A DNA stretch of 64,000 bases from Tamarix chinensis (GCA_030549775.1 CM060181.1:50660218-50724217), one strand, 5' to 3'; numbered from the stretch's first letter, positions 33,330 through 46,277 are shown. Notes: a model not told the origin generated them from the sequence alone. Made by a program: numbers and translations.

Positions 33330-35458
33330 CATGATAACCAACAAAGATCAATTTATCCGTCGTTTGAAAATTTATACGGTATAACCCGAGAGATTATGAG
33401 TTCGAAACCTACCCAACTTGACCAGATATTTGATATGATCCAAAAAACTATAAATCACCGGACGCGAATTGATATATGACTGATTTTCAATTCATTCTAG
33501 AAAATTTTGAATCTTAGATGGCCCGACCTAATTTGAGGATTATCTGAAATATGATATAACTTGAAAGATTTAAACTTGAAAAAATCTGACTTGATGTTTT
33601 TAATAAAATGATATTTTTTTAATAATACTTTAGAATATTCATTTCCTTCATTCATAAGAACATGCCAAAAAATATATTTTCATCTGTTTAAGGAAGCGGC
33701 ATTGACACAAGGTATGCATTCTTATAAGTAGGTAAACAACCATAGGATTCAATCATAAAAGATTAGCAAGCTACATCTAATTTTAAAAAATATAAGACTT
33801 AAAAGTTAAATATTGTGAATGAAAATTTTCAAATATCTACAAATGCAACTTGATTACATACTCTTATAAATTTCCAATCAAATATCTTGTTTTTGATACC
33901 AAGAACAAAGAAAATAAAAATAAAAATAGTTTGAAAATACATTGAAGCATTTCATTACCCAGTGAAGAACTAGTTAATATCTAGTTTCCTATTGAGTTAA
34001 TATCCATATATATAGTTTTAATCAAATGGTTGCCTTAGTGAATGATGATATACTATGATTGAAACCACGAGTAAGGTACACAAACACAAGCCTCCAATGG
34101 CACCATAATTGTTTGTATAAAAAATTACATACCCAAAAGATGTGAAGGGTGCAACATTTCATATAAATTTGGAGATGACCAATAAATATATAAATAAAAA
34201 TCAATTACCAAGGCCTCCAAGCAAGACCTTATAGAGCACAAGTGCTAATATCCCATTGTGAAGCATAACCCTCCGACATATAGAAGCCAAACACCAATAT
34301 ATCCAAGCAAAGGAAACAACTTAACTAGGCTTCCCATTATAAAAATAATAATAAGCTAGGTTTCATTATTTTGTTGGCCCAAATATAGTTTTTTCTATAT
34401 ATATTTTAATTATTATCTATACCCTTAACTATTTTGCAATGAAGTCACCATTTTCTCTAAAATAATTAATGCCACTAATTTCTAATATAGTGGTTAGTAT
34501 GGAAAATGCAGAATAAAATGTACTATAGACATGATATTAATTATGCTTTCTTAGTATGTTTGCAAGCCCACATAAAACCTATTTTTATGGGATAGATAAA
34601 AATATTAATTAATTATTATTATTACTATATTGTTATTGTAATTAACATTATTATAATGTTTATCACTAAATTTGCATTATACTACTTCTACTATATTGGT
34701 ATAATCATATGATGTTATCAATCTATTATAAAAATAAGGTGATAAGGAGTATAACCTTATAAACAAGCCTTAATTCATTATCAATAAACAATGATCAATA
34801 TAAATATGTTTTATTCAAATATTTTATGAATATGAATATGAATATGGATATAAATATGAATATAATATAAAATTAAAATAATACTTGAGCTCTATATAAC
34901 CTAACTTATGTTGGAGATGAATTTTAAGTTATACTTTAAAATAATGAAGTCGCCATTTCAATTGAGAAAAAAACTTTCAAATTTGTAATAAAGATAATAA
35001 ATTTAAAACACCTATGATGAAAAATAAAAAGAAAAAAAAATCTAAGGGCTTGATACAATTAAACTCATAAAATAAGATAAATTAGAATAAAAAAAACTCA
35101 AAATAATTAAACATGATTACATCGTATAATGGGGAAAAATGACATGAGTATGACCCAAATCTAAAAGGACCTATATTCAATCCAAACATGACTTGAAAAA
35201 TGGAATAATTTGAACTTATCCTAGTTTGCCTAAACCTGAACTAAAACTAGAATATTCTAAGTTTAGAGGAATCAGAGGTAATTTGATCTTAAGCCAACCT
35301 GACCCGAGGGGCTTGGTGATTCGAGTTTATCTGACGTTGAAACAGTCCAAATCAAACCTGATTTCATAATATGACCCAAGTATATTCAAAATTAAGATGC
35401 CTTAATCATCATGCGTCCTGACCATATAGTGATTTGACCTGTCCAATTGCCAACGCTA
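33330..35458. other. AT-rich DNA with ACCCGA/GACC motifs ending in a hAT-like terminus
   Basis: Scattered TGACCCGA, ACCTGACC and related motifs occur at 33390-33600 and 35150-35445. The right limit at 35458 reads TAGCGTTGGCAATTGGACAG on the minus strand, resembling the TAGNGGTGGCAA-type ends of plant hAT miniature elements. I could not fix the other end, so this is only a possible element. Confidence 0.35.
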
Positions 35459-35460
35459 AG

Positions 35461-35530
35461 TAGTAGCAACACCACGATCACGACTGCAGCCACCACCACC
35501 GCAACCAATAACAACAACAACAATAGTAGT
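35461..35530. repeat. CAN triplet-rich patch
   Basis: Imperfect CAA/CAC/ACC triplets including ACAACAACAACAA, directly right of the hAT-like terminus. Confidence 0.75.
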
Positions 35531-35884
35531 AAGAACTTGCACATTTTTTTAATAAAGTAGTTAAAAAGTCATTTTAACAATTTATACATTTTTAAATGAA
35601 ATAATAAATGTAGTATTAAAATTGTACTTTCACCATTCATTAAAAATAATAAAATACTTAATGCATATATAATTAAAAAAAATTTGAATTAGAATAGAAA
35701 GTATGCATTGACTTTTCTATAATAACTTTATTTTTAATATTTAAACTTAATGACAAAATATTTTTTTTCTTTGATACAGAAGGAGTAGATGGTAAGCCTA
35801 ATATTACTCTATGTAGATTAGCCTTCCATGAGAGGGGTACGCGGGAATCAAACCCTAGTCAATTACTTAAAAAATATGGGAGTA

Positions 35885-36130
35885 TGAATTATCATTCTTG
35901 TAATTATAACTTAGTGCAGTAGTTTCACAATTGAGTAAATATTCATGCGTCATTATCATTAAGAATTTCAAGTAACCGGCAGTTCAGTTATGTCACTTGC
36001 GTCCTAACGATAAGGATAATTTATTCTCGTAGTTATCATGTAGGTAGCTCCGCTATTAAGTAAAGATTCATGTGCCATAATTGTCTAGTGTATCAAGTAA
36101 CTAGCGATTCAGTTATGACCGTTAGGACCT
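35885..36130. repeat. Diverged direct duplication, offset about 125 bp
   Basis: AGTAAATATTCATGCG...TCAAGTAACCGGCAGTTCAGTTATG (35935-35990) matches AGTAAAGATTCATGTG...TCAAGTAACTAGCGATTCAGTTATG (36058-36117) in order and spacing. Confidence 0.75.
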
Positions 36131-36570
36131 GTTGAGATGCTATATCATCTACTATCATTACATCAATTATAATTCATCCACTAAACATTGTCAAGTTTGG
36201 ATAGCACGGTTCTAAACGGATTGTCGCACGCTTAAATAAAATGGGAGGCAAATATACATATCACTAGCGTATGTCTTTCTTGCTTTTGTTCAAAAAAATT
36301 ATACAAATGCAAGCACCTTTTTGTTACAGGGACACAATGATTTTCTTATCTCAAATTCTCCTTGCATGGTCTCATAAATACAGACAACCTCGGTAATGGA
36401 CTCTCATAGCTTGAGGGCTGAAAGGGCACTTAATTTCTTTTAAACAGGCATCTACGATGCTGCGTACGTGGTTTGGATGTAGAAGTAGTGGAACACACAT
36501 TTTGTTAGCTAAAAAATAGTGTCTAGAGGCTTATATTCCAAGTTAATTGTTTTTCTTTAAATAAATAAAT

Positions 36571-39500
36571 TATAACATCCACACTTCTGGCACTAAAAAA
36601 TTACGTGTTAAAAGGATTTGCATCGGTCTCATTTGAGATGTAAGGCCGTCGAAACCCATAATTTTCAATATAAATGATACGAAATATATATATATAAACT
36701 ACCTAAGGAAACCTTTAGATATAAGAAGTATTACACACAGCCCTACACTTTTAACCTAAAGATAACCCAAGTAGGTCTGCCCATTGACCAAAAATAAGTA
36801 ACTTCACACAAACACATAAATAGTGTAGTATCAATAGGCTAATATAATAAGTAAATATAGCCCCCCCCCCAAACGGATAAAGTAGACAGCACATAAGGCA
36901 TAGCAAGGGACAAGGATAACACATGCAATAAGGCATACAAGTCACAAATCAGGCAATAACAAGTTTTTGCTATACAATAATGAACATCACAAACGAAAGC
37001 ACTCAGTCCTTACAACTTAACCATTTATATGTTTGAAGATTGTGATCACCCAAGCTAATTTATTGCTGCTGAATGTTGAATAGGATGTATATATCTCAAT
37101 CCAACGTAAACTTTGCCATAAGAAATACCACACAAATAATATCATCAATTACACTACCTCGATTACCTAGTTTTTAAGTATGCATACCCTTTATAGGGTT
37201 TATAGATAACCTATGGAGAAAGCATAGGGCGTTGACCCGAGGTCCAATATAAACAGGGAAGGTATAAGCCAATCCATCCTCAAATTCCAATCCAAGAGAC
37301 AAAGATCCCATTTTTGACTCATGTTCTCTTCCACTTCGCATTAATATTTTATTCAAGGTCATCATAACCACACACGAACACATCTAGGTCCCATTAGTCA
37401 TCACATTCTCACATAGGTCATAAAAACCAATGTCTAGGTCATACCCATAAGATATCTTAAATCAATTTATATTATTTCCTATCAAGCCATGAAAATAAAT
37501 GCTAAGTATTTGAGTCTATAAATCATTCTATTAGGTCATGAAGACCAATGTCGAAGCATCCAACTCTTTCAAATATCATACCAAACCATTAAAGAAGAAT
37601 GATAAAGCATCTAACTCTACCAACCATCCTATTTGGCCATTAAAGACTAATGCTAAAGCATCTAACGCTATTCCTATTATTGTAATAGGTCATAAGAGAC
37701 CAGTTCCTAGGTTATAGCCATAGAACATCTGAAGTTAAAATACTTAACCAAGAGTTAACAAAAGCTTACACAAAAAGGGTAATATGGTCAACATAAGTAT
37801 AAATCAATACTCAAAATTCCTAGCCAACTAGTCAATTTCTCACCTATATCATTTGATTAATCTAAGCACAAGGCTGCATAATAACTAAGCTTAACTTGGA
37901 AATCGTCTACTACGCAACAATGTGAGTTGACTGCTTTACTTGAATCATTCAATATATTTAATTGTAAAAAAATGTTTTAAATAAATCAATCAATCAACTA
38001 GGTGATTGGTATGCATAACTAGTAAACTAATTAACCTAACTAGTGGACTAGTTTGGGTGAAGCAGTTGGCTAATTTACACTAGGCACAAACAAAACATGC
38101 ATTTACACTAAATGAAATGCAATCATGCTCTTCTACTAACTCTAAGTACAACCAAAATGCATAATAAAATCATTAAAAACTCCAAAATAAATCTATAATA
38201 TATCCATGGTACAATTCATGAGTAAAAAAACCAACTTAAAATCACAAATAGTGTTTCATTCAACATAATTTTTCTAAAATTACCAAACACTATAACATGC
38301 TCCTACCCCATTCTCATGCTTTATTACTCAACCAAAAATCATGCTTTACATAGAAAACCTACAAAATCTTAAATCTCATAATGGAATCCACTAAGTAAAG
38401 TAAAGTATAAATCATTCAAAATTAATGCTAATAGGCTAAAACTCCGAAACTTCACAATTTTTATGCTTATCACACAATCATGCTCTTGTAAATACTTTCA
38501 TTCGTATAACATGCTTGAATAAGAAAAATAAAGCATCATACTACATGTAACACATAGAATCAAATTACACAAAGTTTAGCTAATTTACCTAGCTCCAAAC
38601 TTTGAAGAAAGAAATAAGAATGTAGATAAATATTCTTTCAAAAGTTTAAGGTTTAAGACTTTCTCGAATACTTTTCAAACACGAATACCATAATTTGATA
38701 AAAATATACTTCAATCTATAGAAATTATGACTCGAGAAAGGAAAAATAGTGAGAATAAGAGCACATACTCTTTTTGAAAAAGATAATTAATCAAAAGAAA
38801 AAATTATAAATTTCTTCATACACTTTCTAAAGCCTAACTTTTTTTAGTTAATTAAAAATAGATAGAGGCTATATTATAGGGTTATAAGAGAAGAAAGAAG
38901 AAGCACAATGAAAAAAACAGGAGAGGAAATGTCTTGATATTGCAAATAATGAGAAGGGAGAAATGGAAGAAACATAATTAACAAGTTTTCATGGAGCTGT
39001 GAGGGAATTGAGAGTGTTTTGTGTCATGAAATATAAAGAAAATTACGTCATATGGAGTAGGAGGATTGTTGATAAATAGTGAAGAGGGAGGGGGAGAGAG
39101 GGGGCAGAGGAACGAAGTTGCTTGTTAAACCATTGAGATGAAGTAAGAAGTGATGGGACATGGTGTATAAAGGAGGATTGTGTGCAAGGAAAAAAGAAAG
39201 GCACATACATGAAAAAAGAAAAGAAAAGAAGGAGAAGACTATCAAGTTAGCAAATGCTATTACATGCCAGTGAGAGAAGGAGGGAGTAAAGAGGGATTAA
39301 CTTTCACTTAAAGCCCTCATTAATTTGTGAAAAGTAGCTTTTAGCAAAATATATTATAAGTTAATCAAAATAATATGTCAAAAATCATAAAACATAATCA
39401 CATAATATTTATGACACAAAAATAGGAAAATATTGAAGTTTTGAAAAAAGGTTTCAAGATAAAATCATCAAGAATCAAAAAATTTAGTAAAACTAATTGA

Positions 39501-39712
39501 TCAGTGCTGATAGGAAAAAAAATTGATTTGAGGCTACTAGTTGACTAATTTGCCCTACAACTAGTTGATTCATATTCCAGTTTGAAAAATATTTTAGAGA
39601 ATTTTCTATTACCACTTATCGCATGACATATTTTTAGTAATTTAAGGAAAATAAATACATATCCTAGAAAAATAATTTGAAAAATCAAGGTTTTAAAAAA
39701 TTGGACATCGTA
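36571..39712. mobile_element. Long LTR-like element, 3.14 kb (copy B)
   Basis: Starts TATAACATCCACAC (decayed TGTAACATCC) and ends ATTGGACATCGTA. The 5-bp sequence TAAAT flanks both sides exactly (36566-36570 and 39713-39717). It shows the family layout: a TGCATACCCTTTATAGGG module near 37180, a diverged tandem region at 37380-37700, ACTAGTTGACTA-type motifs near 38000 and 39540, and a GA-rich block at 38880-39300. No protein domains. A 10-base poly(C) run lies at 36861-36870. The AT-rich target duplication could be coincidental. Confidence 0.7.
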
Positions 39713-40279
39713 TAAATGGTCACACCCTTAGTGATTGAAACACATTTGTAATATCTTACGCATACTATTTAGCTTCTACAAAAATAGTTAAAATAAATTT
39801 ATTAATAATATCCTTATGTGCATGAATATTGATATTATGAATGAGTTTGTAATTTTTTCAGTATGCATTTGTTATTTGAACATAATTATTTATTATTGTG
39901 CCAACACAACTTGAATTGTCTCATTTCAAAGTTGGATGAAAACATTTACAACCAAATTATTGAAAATTGTCTGAATGAGAATGAAACGAAAAAAAATAAA
40001 ATGATATGAACATGAGAAAATCATGTTCTTAAGTACCATAATGACTAGTCCTATTTTTGATGACGTGTTTATAGGCGACATGGAAAGCCCATGTTGGCCA
40101 ACACAATTGTGTGGGACATAATTTTTTGCTTTCCTTTATATTTTTTCATAATTTTTTTATTATGAATTTGGTTAAGGGTACATAAATACTATCTACTTGT
40201 TTGTGGAAGAGGTGAGAGAGCAACCATATAAGGGACTTGGTTGTTCTCTAAGGATATTAGTAACACTTATCTCTATACT

Positions 40280-40357
40280 AGCCATAAGTATTTAGTTGAA
40301 GCCTTTTTAGGATTGTTGATTGGTCTCACAGATTAACACAAGAACAAGCACCTTATT
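40280..40357 (-). mobile_element. Cassandra LTR fragment
   Basis: TTAGGATTGTTGATTGG, CTCACAGATTAACAC and GCACCTTATT match, in order, TCGGATTGATCGGCTGG, CTCACAGATCAACAC and GCACGCTTTATCC of the LTR at 18603-18907. It stops where a TGTAACAC start appears at 40358. The 5S-like part is absent. Confidence 0.65.
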
Positions 40358-40628
40358 TGTAACACTCGAAAAATCACAACTAAAAAAATTCATGTTTAAA
40401 GTAGTATTTGCATAATCTTAAGTAGAAATAAGTTAAATGTTACAATTGCACTTAGTATAGGTCTGGTATATGCACCTTTCTTGTACTAAACACACATCCA
40501 AACATTTTTAGACTTAAATAATATAATAGAGCATATAACCAATTGGCTAGATGCAACTAATATTTTGTTATCCTTACTAATATTACAATAGCAGCCAACC
40601 AAATAACAAAGCAAGTAAATAACTTATA
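40358..40628. mobile_element. Truncated start of a long LTR-like element (copy C)
   Basis: TGTAACACTCGAAAAATCAC is followed by GTTACAATTGCACTTAGTATAGG, the same arrangement as near the left end of the other copies (start, then GTTACNNTTGCACNTAACATAGG about 80-100 bases later). It is cut at its right by a hAT miniature element and its continuation is unclear. Confidence 0.5.
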
Positions 40629-40636
40629 CCGTTGAA

Positions 40637-41587
40637 TATAAGCATCAATTGGGTCGGGTGGGTTGGGTTATAATGGGTTAAGTCATTCTCAAATCATGTT
40701 TTTTTGTGGATCATTTCCTTTGTGGTTCGGGTGTGGGATAACTTGGGTTGGGTCATTTTTGGTTCGGGTCATTTTTGGTCACCTTATTATTCGAGTTGGG
40801 TTGGGTTCGGGTTTGATTTGTTATGAATCTAGGTTGTATCGGGTTTGGTTAGGTTTGGGTTAAACTATTTAGGGTTAGGTTAGGGTTATGTTATTTTGGG
40901 TTAGCTTGCTGGGTTGAGTTGGGTTTGAACTAAGAAAGCTCATATTCGAGTGATTTTATATTTGACTTAATTTAAAGAGTTAGGTTTGGGTTAACTTAAA
41001 AAATAATTTTTTTTAAAGATTTTGATGGGTTGTTTGGGGTTCAAGCCAAGCTAATCCTAGATTGAATCACTCTATATATGGGTCAAATTAGACATTGACC
41101 ACCAAAATTAAGTTTGACTTCATGTAATTATATGATTAATAGTGTATTATTAATTGCTAATTGTTTAGTATTATAACTTTTTAATGTCGTGTTTTTCCAA
41201 TAAATTTTTGGTAAATTTAGAATATTATTAGTGAATAAGTGTGCTTATAATAAAAGTAATATATTTTTAAAAACTTTAAATAATAATAAGACATGTGCAA
41301 TTTTTTTTATTATCATAACCACTTATTATCAAATTTGGTTAGTAATGGGTTGGGTTGATAGTGGATTGGGTTGATAATGAGGTGGGTTGATGGTAGGTTG
41401 ATCGGAGATCGGGGGTATATTGGGTTATGGGTTGGGTTCGGGTTAAGTTAGGTCACTTCTACTAGGGTTAGTGTCGGGTCGGGTTTATTTTGAGTTGGTT
41501 TTTGGTTAGGTTAGGTTGATGAATTTCTTGAGTTATGTTGGGTCATGTTTTGTGTAGGATGGGTTAGGTAAAATTTTGCTAGCTCTA
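40637..41587. mobile_element. hAT-type miniature element rich in GGGTT
   Basis: A 951-bp segment. Its left end TATAAGCATCAATTGGGTCG and its right end, reading TAGAGCTAGCAAAATTTTAC on the minus strand, both resemble the TAGGGGTGGCAA-type ends of plant hAT miniature elements. The flanking 8-mers CCGTTGAA (40629-40636) and CTATTGAA (41588-41595) match at six of eight positions, fitting an aged 8-bp duplication. The subterminal parts are packed with GGGTT/GGGTC units around an AT-rich centre. No transposase. Confidence 0.6.
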
Positions 41588-42003
41588 CTATTGAATAAGT
41601 AAACCAAAACCTTTAAAATTAAAAAATCACAGTAAAAAAATACTCCAAGAAACACTTAAAATTAATTTTAAAGCACGTGTAACATTTTAAAGAGTGAAGT
41701 TGAGAGAGCATATTTTAAGGGAAAAACCTATTTAAGCATGGATAACTTGAGATTCAATGCATAATTTAACAAGAATGAAGGAGAAAATGCATCCCTTAAG
41801 TATGAAGAATAATGGAAATGGCAAGAGGATGAGGAAAATATGAAGATGATGAATAGAGATGAAGGTTTGAGGTGGTAGAAATTGATGTGTGTGGGAATAT
41901 TGAATTATTAATTATGTAAAACTAATGCTTGATTATGTTGGAATTAAGAAGAAGAAGTCTCGAAAGTGTTGAATTAAGATTGTAGATATTCGAACATGGT
42001 AGA

Positions 42004-42112
42004 ATAATGATGATGATGATGATGATTCAAATTTGATGAGATGAGGATGATGATGATTCGACAATGATGAGATGATGATGAGGATGATTCGATGATTAGG
42101 GTTTGATGATGA
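42004..42112. repeat. GAT triplet repeat
   Basis: Imperfect GAT/GAG units, including GATGATGATGATGATGATT at the start, alternating with ATTCGA spacers. Confidence 0.85.
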
Positions 42113-42249
42113 ATGGTTTCATGGGTTAGGGTTTAGTTTCAAAAATTAGGGTTAGGAATTCGAATGGTAAATTAGGGTTAGGGTTTTTCAAATTAGGCTT
42201 CGATTTTGGGATGTGTTTGGAAGATTAATATGGCCAGAAGGGCATGAGT

Positions 42250-42657
42250 TATGGAGTTTAGAAAAGATAGTACTTAATCTCTAGTTTACGCAAATGAAGA
42301 GATTAAGGGTTTCAATATTAATTGCTCACACATATTCGATTAAACTTGAGATGAACTCACACATAATTCAATAGGAATATTTCATTCAACTTCAATTCAA
42401 TTAATGATATAATCTTCAATCATGGTTCTATGGCTTTATATATCCAAGTTACCAATTACAAGATACTTTCTATAAGGTATAATTCCTTAAAAGATACCTA
42501 GCTAAAATATACTAGAATATAGAATATTCTTAAAAAAAGGTGGATTTATTCTACTTTATTCTCTAGCTAATCTCTTACTCTACTAATTAATTAATTAACT
42601 AAATCAATTAATATGCAATCCAAGATGCATATTATTTCCCCCATGCATGTAGCCATG
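42250..42657 (-). mobile_element. Possible copia-type LTR remnant
   Basis: On the minus strand the sequence has a GGATATATAAAGCCATAG TATA region followed by AT-rich leader and TTGAATTGAAGTTGAATG stretches, similar in layout to copia LTRs of plants. Neither ends nor a partner LTR were found. It is interrupted by the hAT element at 42666-43139 and may continue to about 43200. Confidence 0.3.
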
Positions 42658-42665
42658 TCCTCCAT

Positions 42666-43139
42666 TAAGGATGTAAATGGGGTGGGTTTTACCAAAAACT
42701 TAACTGATTTTATCCGACGGATACTTAAACGGATATGGATATAGATATGGAGGATGGAAAAAAATACCCGTCGGGTTCGAGTACGGATACGGGTATGGGA
42801 TATCCATACCCATACCCATAACCATACCCGTATCCATATCCGTATCCATTTACCCGATGTATAATTACCCTTTTACCCTTAATTTTAAAATAAATATAGT
42901 ATAAATTAAGGTTAAAATTGTCATTTAACTTAACTATAAATGGGTTTATCCGTTGGATAATATCCATTAACGGGTAAACGGATAATCCGTCAGTTAATGG
43001 ATATCCAATGGATATGGATATGGATGTGTTAGCGGATATCCATTTGGGTACGGGTACGGATTCAGGTACGAATTTTCTTATCGGGTACTGATACGGGTAT
43101 GGGTATACCCGCCTCGAACCCGCCCTATTTACATCGCTA
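42666..43139. mobile_element. Ac-like hAT miniature element, complete
   Basis: 474 bp bounded by an exact 8-bp duplication TCCTCCAT at 42658-42665 and 43140-43147. The ends are inverted: TAAGGATGTAAATGGGGTGG on the left and TAGCGATGTAAATAGGGCGG on the minus strand at the right. Ac/Ds elements start TAGGGATG/CAGGGATG and make 8-bp duplications, so an Ac-group hAT origin follows. The interior consists largely of GGATAT, GGGTAC and ACGGAT units on both strands; the minus strand is open for 147 codons with a Gly-Tyr run created by the repeat. No transposase, so it would move only with a foreign enzyme. Confidence 0.9.
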
Positions 43140-43200
43140 TCCTCCATGTATGCCATGCACATGAACATATATGCCTAATAACTTGTATGGTACATTTCAT

Positions 43201-46200
43201 CCATTACTAGTAACAAAGCCATTTGTTTGTCTTCAAATTTGTGGGAGATTTTTTTGAAATGAAAAAAAAATTAGTTCCATAATTATAAATGCCAACTCTT
43301 GAGTGTTTGCTCTTGCATCAGAAATGGTGGAGGTATTTTGTGTGACTAGAAGTTCTTTCTTTTCTGTTAGAGTTAATGGGTGAAAGTAACAAAATCATTC
43401 TAGCTTAAAGTGAAGTAAGAAGAAGAAGAAGAAAAAGAAGAGTGGTTTGAAGCATAAACATTTCTAATGTAAAATCATTACCTATACAATGAAAAAAAAA
43501 ATATAAAAAATCTTGCTACACTATCGGTGTAGATTTTATTCTAAAACTGTCATTATTAGTCTTTCTTAATGTTCTCTCTTTAACAGATATTTTAGGATAT
43601 TGTTATGATATTATAATCGGCATCTATAGATCGCCTCAATAGCTCCTCTTTTCCCAAACCATTCTAGTGTTTACCAGATAGTTTATATATGGTCTTTCTT
43701 ATTACAAAAACCATATATAATTTTCCATATATTTATATTTTTGTAGTAGCAAAATCTGAAATTAGAAACACTAAACTATATATGAAAAAAGAAATAATTA
43801 CTAATAGCTAAAATATCAACTCTAAAAATGAATAAGACTTCGAAAGACATGATAATAAAGAGGTGCATGAGACTAAGAGTCCAAAAGAGATATCCAAACT
43901 AAAAGATCACCACATAAATAAATATCTTGATAGCTATAACTTTACACCTACAATGCCAAGGCCATCAATATTCAATGAACACAACACCATTGATTTCATC
44001 ACCTCCAATTACACCTTGCAACATATTTACTATAAAGTGTAGTTTCAATACATTACATACTGCATAATATATATTATCCTAAAGGTATAGCATGCAACAT
44101 GTAACACATGGTATATCACATAATATAGTACATGAAATAACCTAAATATTAAGAATAGAATAGCATATAATAACATGGTATATTTAATCAATATTGTACA
44201 AACGATCATATAAGGCATGCAATATCAAGGTAAATTTAATGCTTATGGAGGATTCATAATGTTATTCACACAAATTTGATATGTTTTATTTAACTACAAA
44301 TAACTATGTACAACTCATTACACAAAATTACAATCTAATAATACAAAATTTGAAGATATTGCACTAGGGATCCACCACAATAATAATTATTTCTAAAACA
44401 ATTGTGCTAAAGTCCCATTAAAATACAACCCCTTGGTTAGCCAAACCATAAATATGAATACCTCTTACAGGATTTGTATAAGTATATAGAGATGGCATAG
44501 AGACAACACCTAGCCTTAGAGGCCAAACCCTTCTAAGATTCTAGCCCTAAACTCATTATATTTAGCTCTAATTTTTTTATTATTCAAGAGCCATTATCCT
44601 ACACATATTACCTAACCAATTTTATCAGTTATAATCTATCATATTATTCACAAGGCTCACCATATTACCATACAAGGTCCATTGTCGTACTTTATTTTAT
44701 TACATCACTTTACTTATTGTTTAACACTTAAATATAAGTTAATTTTTGAAAAGTCATTGACCAACTATAAAAAGTCAACCCAAAGGGACAAAATCATCTA
44801 AAGGAAACCCTTTTCTTGAAGATGAAATGCTTGAAATGAAGTGAAAATCGAGACTTTCCTTTACTTGTTTCTAAACCGTAACCCACCTTTATTTTGGATA
44901 TGCACAATTGAGTTAAGATTTAATATTTAGAAGTAGCATGTGAAAGAAAAGTTAAGGGGAATGAGAGAGTAAGTTTTAGCAGTAACAAGAAAAAGGAAGA
45001 AAGGAGAGAAAATGAAGGAAATGATAGCTTACACATAGGAAAGTTTGAAATGAAAGTGTGATAGTAAGGAGGTTATGGTAATGAAAATCAAAGAGAAAAC
45101 TTGGTCGCTTTTCATAGTACAAATCGACAATCAAGGACAGGGGGTAGTAGATAATATATATATTTTTTGAATTTTGAAGGTAATTGAGAGCTATGACTAA
45201 ATTTAAGATAATAACTAAAGAGTGTGTAAGTAAATGTGCAAGAAAATGCATGATGAATACACAAAAACAAAAGGCATAGAAGGGAGGTGCTAATCTGTTA
45301 GTTGGCATGAGAGGTTAGGTTTTGCTACTCATTTTCATGGCATAATAGAGGAAAGAAAAACTAAAAAAAATAGACACTATACTTAAAAGTTAGTTGTAGT
45401 TCTAAAAACTTATTAAAGATATAATAAAATATAGAACAACCTAAAATCAAATTAAAGAGTACTGGAGGATTGTGCCTTTGAATTATTTTTCCCAAAATTA
45501 AATAGTTTTTCTTAAAACCCAATAAAAAGATTTTTTAAGGAAAAATAGCAAATTCACGTTGATAACAAAAGTTTATGGAAACACTCAAAATAATATTCTC
45601 AATTCATATGAAAATATGTGTTCATTAATAATAAGTTTTCATACATAAATATCATTTTTATCAGCCAAATAGTTAAGTATAATTTTTCAAAAACATATAG
45701 TTCTTTTTTTTAAATATGTTTAAATGCCTTAATATAAGTTCTTTGGATAAATTCAAAAGAAATAGTTAAAATAATTATTGATTAACAAAATATTCAAAAT
45801 AGATATTTTAAGAAATGTGGGACCCAAAATACAATGAAAAGTATTTTAAGGTATTTTATAATGTTTTAATATTTGACCTTAAAATCTTACGTATATAAAC
45901 AATGTTTTATTAAAAGAGGTGCATCTATGCATCTATGTGTGGATCAAAAAACTAAATGTAGATACCATATTACATTAGCTTAAAAACCATAATGATATGA
46001 AATTAGATTTTGGTAACAAAATTTACTCAAGTTAAAGATTATAAAAAATTGTGTATATTAAAAGCAGATTATTAAATCATGTAAAAATAAAAGCCATTTA
46101 TAAAACTCCAAAGAATAATATTAATTAAAGTACTAATTAAAAATAATATCAATGTTATTGACGTTGATAGATAGTATTCCAGTTAGAATGTTTAAAAAAA

Positions 46201-46277
46201 TTCCAAGTGAAAAGTCACATAAAATATTTGGTTTTCATTAAAGATAAATTGAATGAGGCTTTTTAAGGATGAGGTAT
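43201..46277. mobile_element. Decayed long LTR-like sequence (copy D), boundaries unresolved
   Basis: The module near 44450 (ATGAATACCTCTTACAGG) resembles the TGCATACCCTTTATAGGG module of other copies. A GA-rich, minus-strand CT-biased block is at 44980-45310, and GAGGTATTATA at 46267-46277 resembles the family end GGGGTATTACA. I could not find the start, and no protein domain is visible. Confidence 0.4.

Noticed and set aside
33395..33425. tRNA gene suggested by GAGTTCGAAACC
   Set aside because: No acceptor stem or D-arm could be arranged around it.
36751..37383. Minus-strand ORFs at 36751-36945 and 37174-37383
   Set aside because: Short, overlap a poly(C) run or family-wide LTR modules, and show no domain.
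42725..43168. 147-codon minus-strand ORF with a Gly-Tyr run
   Set aside because: The frame is produced by GGTTAC/GGATAT-type short repeats of a hAT miniature element and crosses its right boundary.
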